64,000 nt of DNA from Pinus tabuliformis (GCA_031772625.1 CM062812.1:730334300-730398299); one strand, 5' to 3'; shown: positions 34,080-45,321, counted from the first letter of the stretch. Numbers and translations: made by a program. Notes: a model not told the origin generated them from the letters alone.

Positions 34080-35530
34080 AGGCGAGGTCAAGGTATGTGA
34101 GGATCTACTGTTTATGGGGCCTTGAAGGCTTCTAGGAATTAATACATAAGATGGGTCCACATATTTAATGTCCCCATTTACAATTATATAACGTGGAATA
34201 TCATCATTTGTACATGGGTTCCTTGGTTGTTTCACAAAATTGGGTGTGCATTTATATGTAAAAATGACATATATAATGATCAACCAACACTACAATGTCG
34301 TCATTCGATGTTTTGTTCAATGTGTTGTGCGGAGGTGCAAAATTACTCCACACAATGAAAGGCTCTGCACAATGGATGTCTCCATGTAATGAAAGTTTGA
34401 CAATCTTATTTTTTTTATTCATTGAAACAACATGGCTCTCATTGGGATATACTTATTTTATCCATAAATATAGTCCATGATGTTGGATTTAAGAAACATT
34501 AGCAGTTGTATATTTCTAGTAGTTTTCTCCATGGATTCCTATGTGAATTGTGTATTTTCTATCAATGTTTTGTCGAACATTAGGCCATTATCTTTAATTT
34601 CTTATTCCTTTTCTAAATAAGAGATTAATCACTTCTGCTATATTTACCTTACTAGAAATGTTTTGATGATCATTGAATCCCACATAATCATCATCTTAAT
34701 GTTATCACCAAATCTACCAAAACCTAATTATGCAGAGTGCATGTTATTGATATGAATATTTTGTCAGTGCCCAATCTTATTGTTGTTGTAATCACCACAC
34801 AATTGAAAATAGGCACATGAAGCCTACGAGATAAATATTTGTGATGATATACAGTCTGTGGGGCATTGAACATTGGTAGGAATTAATAAACAATGTCAGT
34901 CCATAGGAATAAAGTTCCATTTCACTACTATACCCCATGGAATATCGTGATTTGTGTGGGGCTTCTTGCATGTTTCACAAAATTGGGAATGTATTCATAT
35001 GTAAAAAGAAAAGAGCTAATGATAAACGAACTCTATAATGTCTTCATCCAGTGTTTCATGCGAAGGCTTTCATTATGTGGAGGTGCGAGTAACTTGACAT
35101 AGTGAAAGTCTCCGAACAAAGAAACCCTGACGATACTATTTGTTTTATTGATTTCAAAAGCATGGATCTAGGGGCATGTATTTATTTTATCCATAAATAT
35201 AGTCCATGATGTTGCATTTAAACAACATTAGGAGACTTCCATCTCTAGTAGTTCTCTCCATTGATTTCTACGTGAATTGTGTATTTTGTATCATTATTTT
35301 CTTCAATGTTAGGCTAATAGCCTCATGTGCCTATGCTTCTTAAATGAGGGGATACTCCCTTCCATCATATTTTTCTTTTGATGAATGTTTCAATGACGAT
35401 TTACTCTTGCACGATCATCATATTAATGTTATGTTTATCACCGCATCGCTTATGAACATCACAACTTCCATAATTAAAAGTACCACAATGACACTTCAAT
35501 ACCTCGCAAAATATGGGAGACAATGAACTT
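34080..35530 (+). repeat. Two diverged tandem units of about 740 bp
   Basis: Unit 1 (about 34080-34815) and unit 2 (about 34820-35530) are collinear. Shared words include TCCATAAATATAGTCCATGA (34458 and 35196), TTTCACAAAATTGGG and GTGAATTGTGTATTTT. The spacing is about 738 bp. The two are clearly diverged. Unit 2 is the insertion target of copia C. I find no coding sense in either. They may be remnants of a satellite or of a non-coding element. Confidence 0.8.
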
Positions 35531-35535
35531 AAATA

Positions 35536-35767
35536 TATTAGTTTGACAACGATTTAGTCGGTTTAGTAAATTTAGGTATAGACAGTCCTTGTAACGAATA
35601 AGTTTGTAATGGTTAATTTGTTATGTAACTATAAAACAGGCATTTGCCCATGAAATGAAACGCAGTGAAATTCATTGTTAAATAAAAACAGTTCGATCCA
35701 AAATTCAGTTTAGCATTCGGTTTCTTGTCTTGTTGTTTCTCTGTTTCTTTCCTTCATTTGTACAACA
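35536..35767 (+). repeat. 5' LTR of copia element C
   Basis: The LTR opens TATTAGTTTGACAACG (TGTTAG in its twin) and ends TTTGTACAACA. It contains a TATAAAA box at 35630 and AATAAA at 35681, giving a plausible U3-R-U5 structure with transcription starting near 35660. Confidence 0.93.
35630..35636 (+). promoter_or_regulatory. TATA box in the copia C 5' LTR
   Basis: The sequence is TATAAAA in context AACTATAAAACAGGC. It is conserved in the 3' LTR at 40735-40741 and followed 50 bases later by AATAAA, as in a compact copia LTR promoter. Confidence 0.7.
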
Positions 35768-35768
35768 A

Positions 35769-35782
35769 TTGGTATCAGAGCT
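35769..35782 (+). promoter_or_regulatory. Primer binding site of copia element C
   Basis: TTGGTATCAGAGCT starts two bases after the LTR end and is complementary to the initiator tRNA-Met 3' end. Confidence 0.93.
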
Positions 35783-36639
35783 CCAAGGGCGGTGCCTGGG
35801 CTGCGTGAACCTGCCTGAGCGTGATCAGAGCGTGGGCGTTGAAGAAAAGCGTCTGTGAGTTGAAGAAAAGGCTGAGGAGCTGTCCGTGTGTGACCGTGGT
35901 AGCTGTATCAGCGATTCTGTGGAGACCAGAACGCTGTGAGAATCTGCCTGCGTGCTGCGTGGAAACCAGAACGTTGTCTCGTGCTGCGTGGAGACCAGAA
36001 AACTTCTCCATTCCGCTGTGAGAATCTGCCTGCGTGCTGCGTGGAGGATTGAAGATTTGGCTGCCGTTCCAGTGCTGGTGCTGTCCCTGAAACCCTGCGT
36101 GAAGAGTCAGAGGAGACAGATTGCTGCGTATTAAAATGCGTGAATCTGCCTGAGATCAGAGTGTTTGGATCAGAGCGTGAATTTGCCACCTGCGTTGGAT
36201 CAGCGTGTGACAGCAGCAGATTGCTGTTTTTCTTCAGCGTGTGACAGCAGCAGATTGCTGTTTTTCTTCTCTGCGGTGACAGCATAAGGAGGAGCCTGCT
36301 TGCAGCCTGGCGTGTGGAACCGGGTAGATTTTTTTTCTTTATTGAGAATTTTTTTTTCTCTCAGAAATTTGCATTTGGAGGATAGCAAATCATAGAAATA
36401 CAAGAATTATTTTTCCAGAAACTCAGAAATTTGAATTTGGAGGAAAACAAGAATTATTTTTTCCAAAAAAAAAACACTCAGAAATTTTTTAATTTGGAGG
36501 AAAGCAAGAATTATTTTTCCCAGAAATTCGCAGAAATTTAAAGGGTGAAAGGAAACAAAGGATTTGAAATTGGTTTTTTCTGTTTGATTTGGGGAAGTTT
36601 TTTTTTTGGGAAAGACTGAAACCCTAGGAAGGAGGAAAA
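35783..36639 (+). repeat. Copia C leader built from short repeats
   Basis: The untranslated leader is about 860 bases. It is a patchwork of internal repeats: GAGAATCTGCCTGCGTGCTG twice (35938, 36021), CGTGCTGCGTGGAGACCAGA-like words, GTGTGACAGCAGCAGATTGC twice (36205, 36238), and three to four CAGAAATTTGAATTTGGAGG-like units (36362-36520). The repeats may form RNA structure in the packaged transcript. No real protein is read here. Confidence 0.75.
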
Positions 36640-37383
36640 ATGGCCAAGATGTCGAATGCAAGATTCGAGGTGGAGAAATTCACCGGAAAGAGCAATTTTG
36701 CTCTTTGGAAACTGAAGGTTAAGGATCTGCTTGTGCAACAAGGGTTGCACAAGGCATTGGATGGGGTTACTAAGAAACCTACAACCATGACTACTTCAGA
36801 CTGGGAGGACTTGGATGCCCGAGCTCTCAGTACCATCCGGTTATGTCTAGCGGATGAAGTTCTCTTCAACATCGTTGAAGAGACTACGGCGTCAGGTTTG
36901 TGGGAAAAACTTGAAAACCTTTATATGACAAAATCATTAACTAACAGAATTTATCTGAAACGACAGTTATACAGTCTTCGAATGAAAGAAGGTTCAAGCG
37001 TTGCAGAATATTTGAATGTTTTTAATACACTAATTTGTCAATTAACAGATATGGAAGTCAAAATACAGGAAGAAGATAAAGCCATAACCTTGCTTTGTTC
37101 TTTGCCTGAATCATGGGATCACTTCGTAACCTCAATCAGCTTCAGCTCTGCTGATTCTTTGAAGTTTGAATCAGTCGTGGGATATCTTCTGTCTGAAGAA
37201 GTACGAAGGAAATCCAGCACTGATACAACTGCATCAGAAGCCATGGTCGCTAGAGGACGCTCAAAGGAAAGAGGAGACAAACCAAGGGGGTCTTCCAGGT
37301 CGAAATCGAAGGGCAAGAAGTGTAAGGCAAAATGTTGGAACTGCGGTAAAGTTGGACACTTGAAGAAGGACTGTTGGAAATGA
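36640..37383 (+). CDS. gag: Copia C gag
   Basis: The frame has 247 codons and opens MAKMSNARFEVEKFTGKSNF, followed by ALWKLKVKDLLVQQGLHKAL, the plant copia Gag (DUF4219/UBN2) N-terminus. LKRQLYSLRMKEGSSVAEYL and ITLLCSLPESWDHFV are the UBN2 core. A basic Ser/Arg/Lys stretch precedes the CCHC knuckle CWNCGKVGHLKKDC near residues 232-245. Gag packages element RNA into cytoplasmic particles. The ATG chosen is the first in frame and has good context (AAAATGG). It looks whole over its length. Confidence 0.92.
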   Translation: MAKMSNARFEVEKFTGKSNFALWKLKVKDLLVQQGLHKALDGVTKKPTTMTTSDWEDLDARALSTIRLCLADEVLFNIVEETTASGLWEKLENLYMTKSLTNRIYLKRQLYSLRMKEGSSVAEYLNVFNTLICQLTDMEVKIQEEDKAITLLCSLPESWDHFVTSISFSSADSLKFESVVGYLLSEEVRRKSSTDTTASEAMVARGRSKERGDKPRGSSRSKSKGKKCKAKCWNCGKVGHLKKDCWK

Positions 37384-40300
37384 AAGGAATCTGAAAACCT
37401 GAAGAACGAAGCGAATCAGGCTGATTCAGGTATGGTAGACGAAGTTTTATCCGCTGAAGAATTGTGTATGATAGATGAAACTTCACCTGAATGTAATGTC
37501 TCTCAGAGTTTTGATAGCTGGCTGTTAGACTCTGGTTCTTCGCATCATATGTGCCCACATAGAAATTGGTTTACTTCGTATGAAAATGTAAACGGTAGTT
37601 TTGTGTTTATGGGTAACAATATGTCATGTCAGACTGTTGGGATGGGAGATATCAGGATTAAGATGTATGATAACACAGTTAGAACATTAACTAGTGTTAG
37701 ACATGTACCTGATTTGAAGAAAAATTTAATCTCTTTGGGAGTGTTGGATTCAGATGGTTATAAGTTTACAAGTCAGGAGGGCGTCTTGAAAGTCTTCAAA
37801 GGTGCCCTTGTGGTTATGAAGGCAGAAAAGGTTAGAAATTTTTACAGGTTAAAAGGAAGTACTCAGGTCGGTGAAGCAGCGGTTGCGTCAGAAAAGGAAG
37901 AAGCAGGTACTCATCTATGGCATCAGCATTTGGGTCATATGAGCGAGAAAGGTCTTCACATACTGATGAAACGTAAATCTCTTCCCGGTCTGAAATCATT
38001 TAATTTAGGTTTCTGTAAACATTGTGTGTATGGAAAACAGTGTAAACAAAGATTTAAAGTTGGCAATCATAATAGTAAAGATGCTTTCGACTACATTCAT
38101 TCTGATCTGTGGGGGCCTTCCCCTATTATGTCATATGGAGGTGCATTGTATTTTTTAACGTTCAATGATGATTACTCTCGTAGAGTTTGGGTCTATATGC
38201 TAAAAAGGAAAGCTGATGTATTCAATGTCTTTAAACAATTTAAAGTAATGGTAGAGAAAAGAACAGGAAAATCTATTAAATGTCTAAGAACTCACAATGG
38301 TGGTGAGTTCACTTCTGTTGAATTTGAACAATACTGTAAGGATGAGGGCATTGTTAGACACAAAACTGTTGTCTATACTCCTCAGCAAAATGGTGTTGCT
38401 GAGCGTATGAATCAGACTCTTATGGAAAGAGCCAAAAGCATGATCAGCAATGCTAAGTTGCAAAAGGAGTTGTGGGCAGAAGCAGTATCTACTGCTTGTT
38501 ATTTAGTTAACAGATCACCTTCAGTAGCAATTGATTGTAAAATTCCTGAAGAAGTTTGGACAGGTCAGTCTTGTGACTATTCTCATTTGAGGATATTTGG
38601 TTGTGATGCTTATTCTCTTATTCCCAAAAATCAGCGTTCAAAATTAGATCCAAAGTCAAAATGTTATGTCTTTGTTGGGTATGACTATGCAGTGAAAGGA
38701 TATAGGTTGTGGGATCCTACATTGCGGAAGATAGTCATTAGTAGAGATGTAACATTTGATGAATCCTCTTTGTTAAAATCAAATGTTGAAAGAATTGAAC
38801 AGGAACAGGTATCTCCGAGTCAATGAGTTCAGTTGGAAGCTAGATCTTTCGGTGACAGTCGAAAGGAAGGAGAGACTTCTGGAGACAAAGGTGTTGAAGA
38901 CACAAAGGAAGCCGTTGAAGCTTCTGAACCAGTGCAAGTTTCTGAACTAGTTCAGCAACCAGTCGCTCTGAGAAGGTCTACAAGGGAAAGGAAAACTCCC
39001 AAAAGGTATGAAGATTCTGCTTCATCTGTTGCTTTGGTTACTGAAGATGAGGAACCTTCTTGTTATCAGGAAGTAGTAGATGATATAGATAGCGAGAAAT
39101 GGAAAATGGCTATGGAAGAAGAAATGGACTCCTTAGCCAAGAACAATACCTGGGATCTTGTAGAGCTTCCTGAAGGGAGAAGTGTTGTTGGATGTAAATG
39201 GGTCTTCAAGCTGAAATGGAAAGTTGATGGTAGTATTGAAAGGTATAAGGCGTGACTGGTAGCAAAAGGGTATTCTCAGGTTGAAGGTATAGACTTTCAT
39301 GAGATTTTTTCTCCAGTTGTAAAACTTGTTTCTATACGTACTATGTTGGCACTAACTGCGTTGCTTAATCTTCAGTTAGAATAGTTAGATGTTAAAACAA
39401 CTTTTCTACATGGTGATTTGAACGAAGAGATATATATGGAACAACCAGAAGGTTTTGTACGAGTTCGCAGCAGAAGATTAGTTTGCAAGCTCAGGAAATC
39501 ATTGTATGGTCTGAGGCAGTCTCCCAGACAATGGTACAAGAAGTTTGATTCCTTCATGGTGAGCCAGAACTTTATAAGAAGTGAGTATGATCATTGTGTG
39601 TACTTCAAAAGTTTCCATGACATGTTCATTATCTTAGCTTTGTATGTTGACTATATGCTTATTGCAAGCAAAAGCATGGAAGAGATCAACAGGTTAAAGG
39701 CTCAACTCTCTAGGACGTTTGATATGAAGGATCTTGGAGCAGCAAAACATATCTTGGGCATGGAGATACACAGAGACAGGAAAAATGGTAAGCTTTGGTT
39801 GTCACAGCAGAAGTATGTGGAGAAGGTACTTGAAAAGTTCTCTATGAATAATGTGAAACCTGTTAATGTTCCTTTAGCTTCCCATTTTATGCTTTCTTCT
39901 GTTTTGAGTCCTAGAGCTGATGAAGAAAAGCAGTATATGTCTCATGTACCATATGCAAACGCTGTAAGCAACTTAATGTATGTGATGGTATCTACAAGAC
40001 CTGACATTTCACATGTAGTTGGAGTTGTTAGCAGGTTCATGGCAAATCCAGGTAAAGAGCATTGGCAAGCAGTGAAATGGGTGCTTCGATATCTAAGAGG
40101 CACAAGTGACCATTGCATCGTCTTTAATGGTATTGAAGGATCAGTTTGCGGATATGTAGATGCTGACTATGCAGGTGATTTGGACAAAAGAAGATCTACT
40201 ACAGGTTATGTCTTTACTCTTGCAGGTGGAGCAATTAGTTGGATGTCAAAGCTTCAAGAAACAGTTGCGTTGTCCACTACTGAAGCTAAATATATAGCTG

Positions 40301-40608
40301 CTTCAGATGCCAGTAAAGAAGCAATCTGGTTAAAGGGTTTGCTCGATGAGATTGGAAGGACGCAAGAGAAAGTGAATGTACTTTGTGACAGTCAAAGCGC
40401 TATTCACTTGGCTACAAACCCTGCCTATCATAGCAGAACCAAGCACATTGATGTAAGGTATCATTTTCTGAGACATGTGATTGATGGCGGAAAAGTAGCT
40501 CTTAAAAAGGTCCATACACGAGAAAATTGTGCAGACATATTCACAAAGCCAGTTACAGTAGAGAAGTTGCGGTGGTGTTTAGCTTCTCTTGGCTTGCAGG
40601 AAAGATGA
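37384..40608 (+). pseudogene. pol: Copia C pol: protease, integrase, RT, RNase H
   Basis: The protease carries WLLDSGSSHHMCPHRNWF (about 37520). GAG-pre-integrase carries LWHQHLGHMSEKGLHILMKR and FCKHCVYGKQC. Integrase carries DYIHSDLWGPSP, FNDDYSRRVWVYML, LRTHNGGEFTSVEFEQYC, TPQQNGVAERMNQTLMERA and FGCDAYSLIPKNQRSKLD. RT carries KWKMAMEEEMDSLAKNNTWD, EEIYMEQPEGF and LRKSLYGLRQSPRQWY. RNase H carries DADYAGDLDKRRSTTGYVF, ALSTTEAKYIAASDASKEA and SRTKHIDVRYHFLRHVI. It ends at 40608, just before the purine tract. It belongs to a nearly whole but broken fossil. Confidence 0.92.
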
Positions 40609-40625
40609 TGAATGGGAAAATTGTT

Positions 40626-40639
40626 GTCAAGGTGGAGTT
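40626..40639 (+). promoter_or_regulatory. Polypurine tract of copia element C
   Basis: GTCAAGGTGGAGTT abuts the TGTTAG start of the 3' LTR. Confidence 0.8.
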
Positions 40640-40875
40640 TGTTAGTTTGACAACGATTTAGTCGGTTTAGTAAATTTAGGTATAGACAGTTCCTTGTAAC
40701 GAATAAGTTTGTAACGGTTAATTTGTTATGTAACTATAAAACAAGCATTTGCCCATGAAATGAAACACAGTGTGAAATTCATTGTTAAATAAAATACAGT
40801 CCGATCCAAAATTCAGTTTAGCATTCGGTTTCTTGTCTTGTGATTTCTCTGTTTCTTTCCTTCATTTGTACAACA
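40640..40875 (+). repeat. 3' LTR of copia element C
   Basis: TGTTAGTTTGACAACG...TTTGTACAACA is nearly identical to 35536-35767. It carries TATAAAA at 40735 and AATAAA at 40788. Confidence 0.95.
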
Positions 40876-41500
40876 AAATATGATTAACATGTGGTTTATT
40901 TATTTGAAAGAAAATGATTATTTGACTAGTTTTCCATATTAATCCATTGCATTATGAGCATTGTGATGTAATGTGGTGCTCCGAACAATGAACTTATCTC
41001 ATTGTGCAGAGTTGCTAACCCCTGCACTATTTTGTGCATAGTTGTGGAGCATTTAATAATCTCGGTTGTCTAGATCATGAGAATCCACGTGGTAAAGAAG
41101 TGACATTTTATGTTAAAATTTTAGTTATCTTAAGCTAATTGGAGTCAATATCATCATTAGTTATTTAGTGCGTTTAATGTGTCATTTATTCTTATCACTA
41201 TATCGCCACTTCAATACCCAATGAAATGAAATTTGTTCATAACGGAGGAAATGAACTTAAATATGATTAGCATATGGTTTATCTATTTGAAAAGAAAGAT
41301 TTATTTGATTTTATTTCCATATTAAGCCATTGTATTATGATCATTGTTCGAGAGTGCATATCTCCACACTATGAAATTAGTTCATTGTGCAGACCTTCGC
41401 ACTCCCGCACTATTTTAAAGAACTATTTTTTGCGAAGGTGCAGAAAACTTAATAATAATGCTCGTCCAGATCATGAGAGTTAATGGATCTTGGAATGAAC
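40876..41500 (+). repeat. Tandem units of about 375 bp next to copia C
   Basis: Unit 1 restarts at the copia C right flank (AAATATGATTAACATGTGGT). Unit 2 at about 41250 reads GAACTTAAATATGATTAGCA. Both continue with TTTATTTATTTGAAA/TTTATCTATTTGAAA, CCATATTAA.CCATTG and ATTGTGCAGA. The spacing is near 375 bp. Unit 2 shows the copia C target without an insertion. Confidence 0.8.
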
Positions 41501-43140
41501 GCATTATTTAGAATTGACAATGAAATTTCTAATAGACTTCTCCCTCATACTGTAATGTGACCTTGAAGTTTCTCATTAGAGGCAAACATAGAAATAAGTT
41601 TTCTTCCATTCTAATTTCGTTCCATGTGGAAAAATCAAAGCTCAATCGCTTCATTTAAATTGTTGCATGGTCTTACATAGATTGAGACACCATTCCACCA
41701 AAATAATTCACAAATGTTCTAGCCATGAATTATATCAGAGGCATGTGTTTCTCTTGGATCTGTTGCCACAACATGTTAGTTGATGCGACAAATTTTTACA
41801 TCCATGTTTGGTTGTTAATTGACTCCCTATAAAACAAATTTATGTAAAGGAGGGTTAAGTGAAAATCCAGTTCAGGAACTCATTTCCTTGTTCCACATTG
41901 TTAAAGATAGTTTCATGCCAGGCATTTCTAACTTCTTTTAATTCTTCAATTATAGAAGTCAAATCCATGGTTTCCAACTTCGAGATAGAAATTGCTAAGT
42001 CAAGAGTCTCGTCATAGTTCCATTCCATAATACTACAATGATTTCGATATTGCCATTCATTGTGCGAGAGACGCAATCGCACACAATGAGTTCCTTCGCA
42101 TTAAAAAAAATAATATTGAAGAGATTAAATGAAATGACACTAACTTAATATATTTTCCATACATTAATATTGAGCAGGAGTGTAGAGCTCTACACAATGA
42201 ACCTCATCCTATTCACCTGATATCTATCTATTTCTTAAAGATAAATGATGTCTTAAATATTTAGTTTGAGAATTAAAATCTTACATCTACGACTTAGGAT
42301 ATTTCAAATATTAAATCTATGCTCTAAGTTAAGAAATGCAATTGGGCATTAATTAGAAATTCTGAAATTTAAGGTTTCATAGTAAGGCATAGTGTGATTA
42401 TAATGGGTTAAAAATTCATTTTGAATGGGTTATCTGGCATGTGGTGATGATCAACATTTTCAACTTGAGTGTGGAGCTTCGCACAATGATCTAAGTTCAT
42501 TTTGCGGAGCTCCACAGTCTCACACAATGAGTCAAAGTACATGCATATGAATATTTATTGCACTGAGAGGCACTCTACAACTGCTAAGTATGGGGTTAGA
42601 TCTCACATAAAAACGTAAAGTTGTAAACACATAAATATGTAAACATAAATGTAAATGTAAATGTTTAACATTTAATATTTTTAATCTAATGTCAGGCCTA
42701 TTTAAAAATCAATCTAATTATTATTATGTATAAACATAGCATAAATTTAAAATATAAAGATGTTTACGAACATTGAAAAAAGAGGCATGGTAAATAAATA
42801 AAAATTTAAATAAACTAGAGTTATGGTAAATATATAAAAATATAAATAAAATTGAGGTATGGTAAATAAATAAAACTCGAAAAAGAGGCTTTATTTAGGT
42901 GAAGCCTATGGGACAAATAATTATTAATAGCATGAGCCAAATACCATGGGCCAAATTATTATTAATACCATGCAAGTAAAACATTATTAACAATAATATT
43001 AATATAAAAAGTTTACTTATTATTACTAAATCTAATATTCATATTAATATATTATAATATTAATATTATTAAATTTAATAACTTTCGATTAATACAATAT
43101 TAAATTTGTTATCTTATAATACATACTAATATATCATGAT
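41501..43140. repeat. AT-rich DNA with recurring TCATTGTG/CACAATGA palindromes
   Basis: No coding similarity was found. Palindromic words recur: TCATTGTGCGAG...CGCACACAATGA at 42057-42089, TGTAGAGCTCTACA (perfect, 42181-42194) followed by CAATGA, and GAGTGTGGAGCTTCGCACAATG with TTTTGCGGAGCTCCACA at about 42466-42515. Related words also occur at 34321-34360, 35071-35085, 40968-41015, 41353-41400 and 45415-45560. Confidence 0.65.
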
Positions 43141-43149
43141 ATATATGAA

Positions 43150-43363
43150 CTCTAGATATATAGGGGAGGGAAGAACAAATACATAGAGTGATGGAGGTGG
43201 AGAGATAGGGGAGTGACAAGCGAGACATGGAGATAAATCAAAGGAGAGGGGAGAGAGTGAGAGAGGTAGAGAAGGGTAATATAGGGAGAGGGAGACACAA
43301 ATATTGAGGGGGGAGAGAGAGAAGGAGAGAGGGAGGGAGTTAGTGAGAGGATTGGAGGGAAGA

Positions 43364-43415
<52 letters not shown>

Positions 43416-43973
43416 GGATGAGATAGAGGACTTGCAAGAGAGGAGGAGAGAGGGAGGGATAGAGAGTTGGAGTTGGAGGGGGAGATAGGGAGGGAAGAAG
43501 AAAGACATAGACAATGCGAAGTGGAGAGAGAGAGAGAGGGAGTGACAAGGGACATATAGAGAGAGAGTGTATATTTAGGGGTGAGATAAAGAGACAAAGA
43601 AGGAGAGATAGAGAGAAGGGGAGAGAGAAGTAGAGAGGGAGGGATATAGTAACATAGTTGGATTGTGTGTGTGTGTGTGTGTGGTGGGGTAAGAGAGAGG
43701 ATTGGAGGGAAAAGGGAGAGAGAGATAGAGAGGATTGGAGGGTAGAGAGAGAGAGAGAGATGGGGGATGAGGGAGGGAGGTATGAGAGAAAGGGAGAGAG
43801 AATAATTGAGAGCTATGAGGAGAGAGGAAGGGGGAGAGGGAATGAAGAAGAAATACATAGAGAGTGAGAAGTGGAGAGAGAGTGTGTATCTTTGGGGGGA
43901 TTTCAAGACACAAGGAAGGAGAGATTGAGAGAATGGGTGAGAGAAGGAGAGAGGAAAGAGGGAGGGATATAGT

Positions 43974-44023
<50 letters not shown>

Positions 44024-44340
44024 GAGAGAGTTGGGAGATAAATTAGGAGAGAGTGGATGTGAGAGAGTGGAGAGAGGGAGGGAAAGAGATATGGAGTTGA
44101 AGGGGGAGAGAGAGAGAGGTAAGAAGAAATAAATATAGAGAAAAATGTGGGGAGAGAGAGGGAGTGATAGGAAAGATGGAGAGAGAGGGAGAGAGGACAT
44201 CATAAGGGAAGAGAGATAGAAGTAGGGGAGAGGGAAAGAAGGGGAAGAGAGAGGAGAGAGAGAGAGAGGATGAGGGAGGGATATATAGATAGATTGGAGA
44301 AAGAGAGTGTAGGTTTTGGGGGTTATATAGAGAGACAAAG
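43150..44340 (+). repeat. GA-rich satellite with a longer internal period
   Basis: About 1.2 kb consists almost only of A and G on the plus strand. Pure (GA)n runs lie at 43366-43412 and 43977-44020, and a (GT)n run lies at 43665-43682. Longer words recur about every 310-350 bases: AGAGAGTGTATAT/TGTGTATCTT..., GGGAGGGATATAGTAACA and GGGAA(G/T)(G/A)AAGAA(A/C). The region is therefore a tandem array of longer units, not a plain microsatellite. The long Ser/Leu/Pro reading frames on the minus strand come from this composition. Confidence 0.9.
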
Positions 44341-44385
44341 TGAGATAGATATATAGATTGAAGAAATAGAGTGTATGTTTTTTTT

Positions 44386-44545
44386 TCTTGCACTAGATGC
44401 ATTGATTTGAGTGTAAATTTTTATTTCTAATCCTATTTGATTTCTTGCATTAGATGCACTGATTTAAGTGTAAATGTTGTTTTCTAATCTTATTTGATTT
44501 CTCGCATTAGATGCATGATTTTAGTGTAGATGTTGAGCTATGATT
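44386..44545 (+). repeat. 57-bp minisatellite, nearly three copies
   Basis: The units start at about 44388, 44444 and 44501 with CT(T/C)GCA(C/T)TAGATGCA and carry GATTT(G/A)AGTGTAAATGTT and TTTCTAATC(C/T)TATTTGATTT. The copies are close in sequence. Confidence 0.88.
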
Positions 44546-45155
44546 TGGTGTAGTTGGATGTATGATGGTACATTAATTTTAAAGTGATTAGATTAACATT
44601 GTGCATTGATTTCAATGTAAGCACAAAAAATTATTGACATTGTAAAATGACTATTGTGTTATAGTAATTCAACCTATTAATATTGGAGAGAAAGAGAGAC
44701 AAGGTTTGATCTTTACTACAATACCTCGATATATTTAAATTACTGATGATTTAACCAATCATTTTTGTATAATCGATATGGAAAGATGACAAAAGTAACA
44801 AGGGCGACAATAATTATTGTAGAAGAAAAGAATTTGAGATTTATCAAAGTGAAGTACATTTGTAATTGACTATATTCTTATTATTCACATTTTCTATCAT
44901 TCAAAACTATTACATTGTCACTTTACATTCAAAAATTTTATTTCATCATTTTTCATCATTAAAGTTAGTAACAATATTTATCATCTCAACAAATTGAGGT
45001 AGCTAAGAATAACTTAAAATTAAAATGACCAAATTAATTTGAGACATATTTAGCATATTTAAAATGATTATATTAATGTTAGATGAGTTTACATATTGTT
45101 GATAAAATTAATCATATTTTAATTAGATTTTCTTTGGTCACACATGACTGGAAGT
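44546..45155. other. AT-rich spacer
   Basis: No gene, terminal repeat or RNA gene was recognised. Confidence 0.5.
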
Positions 45156-45321
45156 AGCCTAGATCCATCTTAACCCTGGATCTATCAAGCATTAAGAGGG
45201 ATCAAATCCATTTAGGTGAAAATATTTCCTCAACTTTTGCACTAAAAAAAGAGGTTTGCACCTTAAGATATTTGATCCCTCTGGACACTTGATAGATCTG
45301 GAGTTAAGATGGATCTAGGCT
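45156..45321. mobile_element. Long-hairpin (foldback/MITE-like) element, 166 bp
   Basis: The left arm begins AGCCTAGATCCATCTTAACC and the right arm ends with the reverse complement, GTTAAGATGGATCTAGGCT. Inside them, GATCTATCAAG pairs with CTTGATAGATC, and GAGGGATCAAAT pairs with ATTTGATCCCTC. Pairing with gaps continues for about 65 bases per arm around a short loop. No clear target duplication was found. It could be a MITE, a foldback element, or a locus whose transcript forms a long hairpin able to give small RNAs. Confidence 0.75.

Larger units (their letters stand above)
35536..40875 (+). mobile_element. Ty1/copia element C, nearly whole, youngest in the window
   Basis: This 5340-bp element has 232- and 236-bp LTRs (35536-35767, 40640-40875), a perfect tRNA-Met primer site, gag, protease, integrase, RT, RNase H and a purine tract in standard copia order. 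AAATA flanks both ends (35531-35535, 40876-40880). By eye the LTRs differ at 7 substituted positions (6 transitions) plus three small indels, about 3 percent. Using age = K/2r with r of 1 to 2 x 10^-9 per site per year, assumed for a gymnosperm, that is roughly 7-15 million years. The coding region looks nearly whole, with about four breaks. The gag opening resembles that of copia B, possibly Tork-like. Confidence 0.95.

Noticed and set aside
43126-44402. Long Ser/Leu/Pro-rich reading frames on the minus strand, up to 332 codons
   Set aside because: They are direct translations of a CT-rich microsatellite strand. All three frames stay open for the same reason, and no domain or codon pattern is visible.
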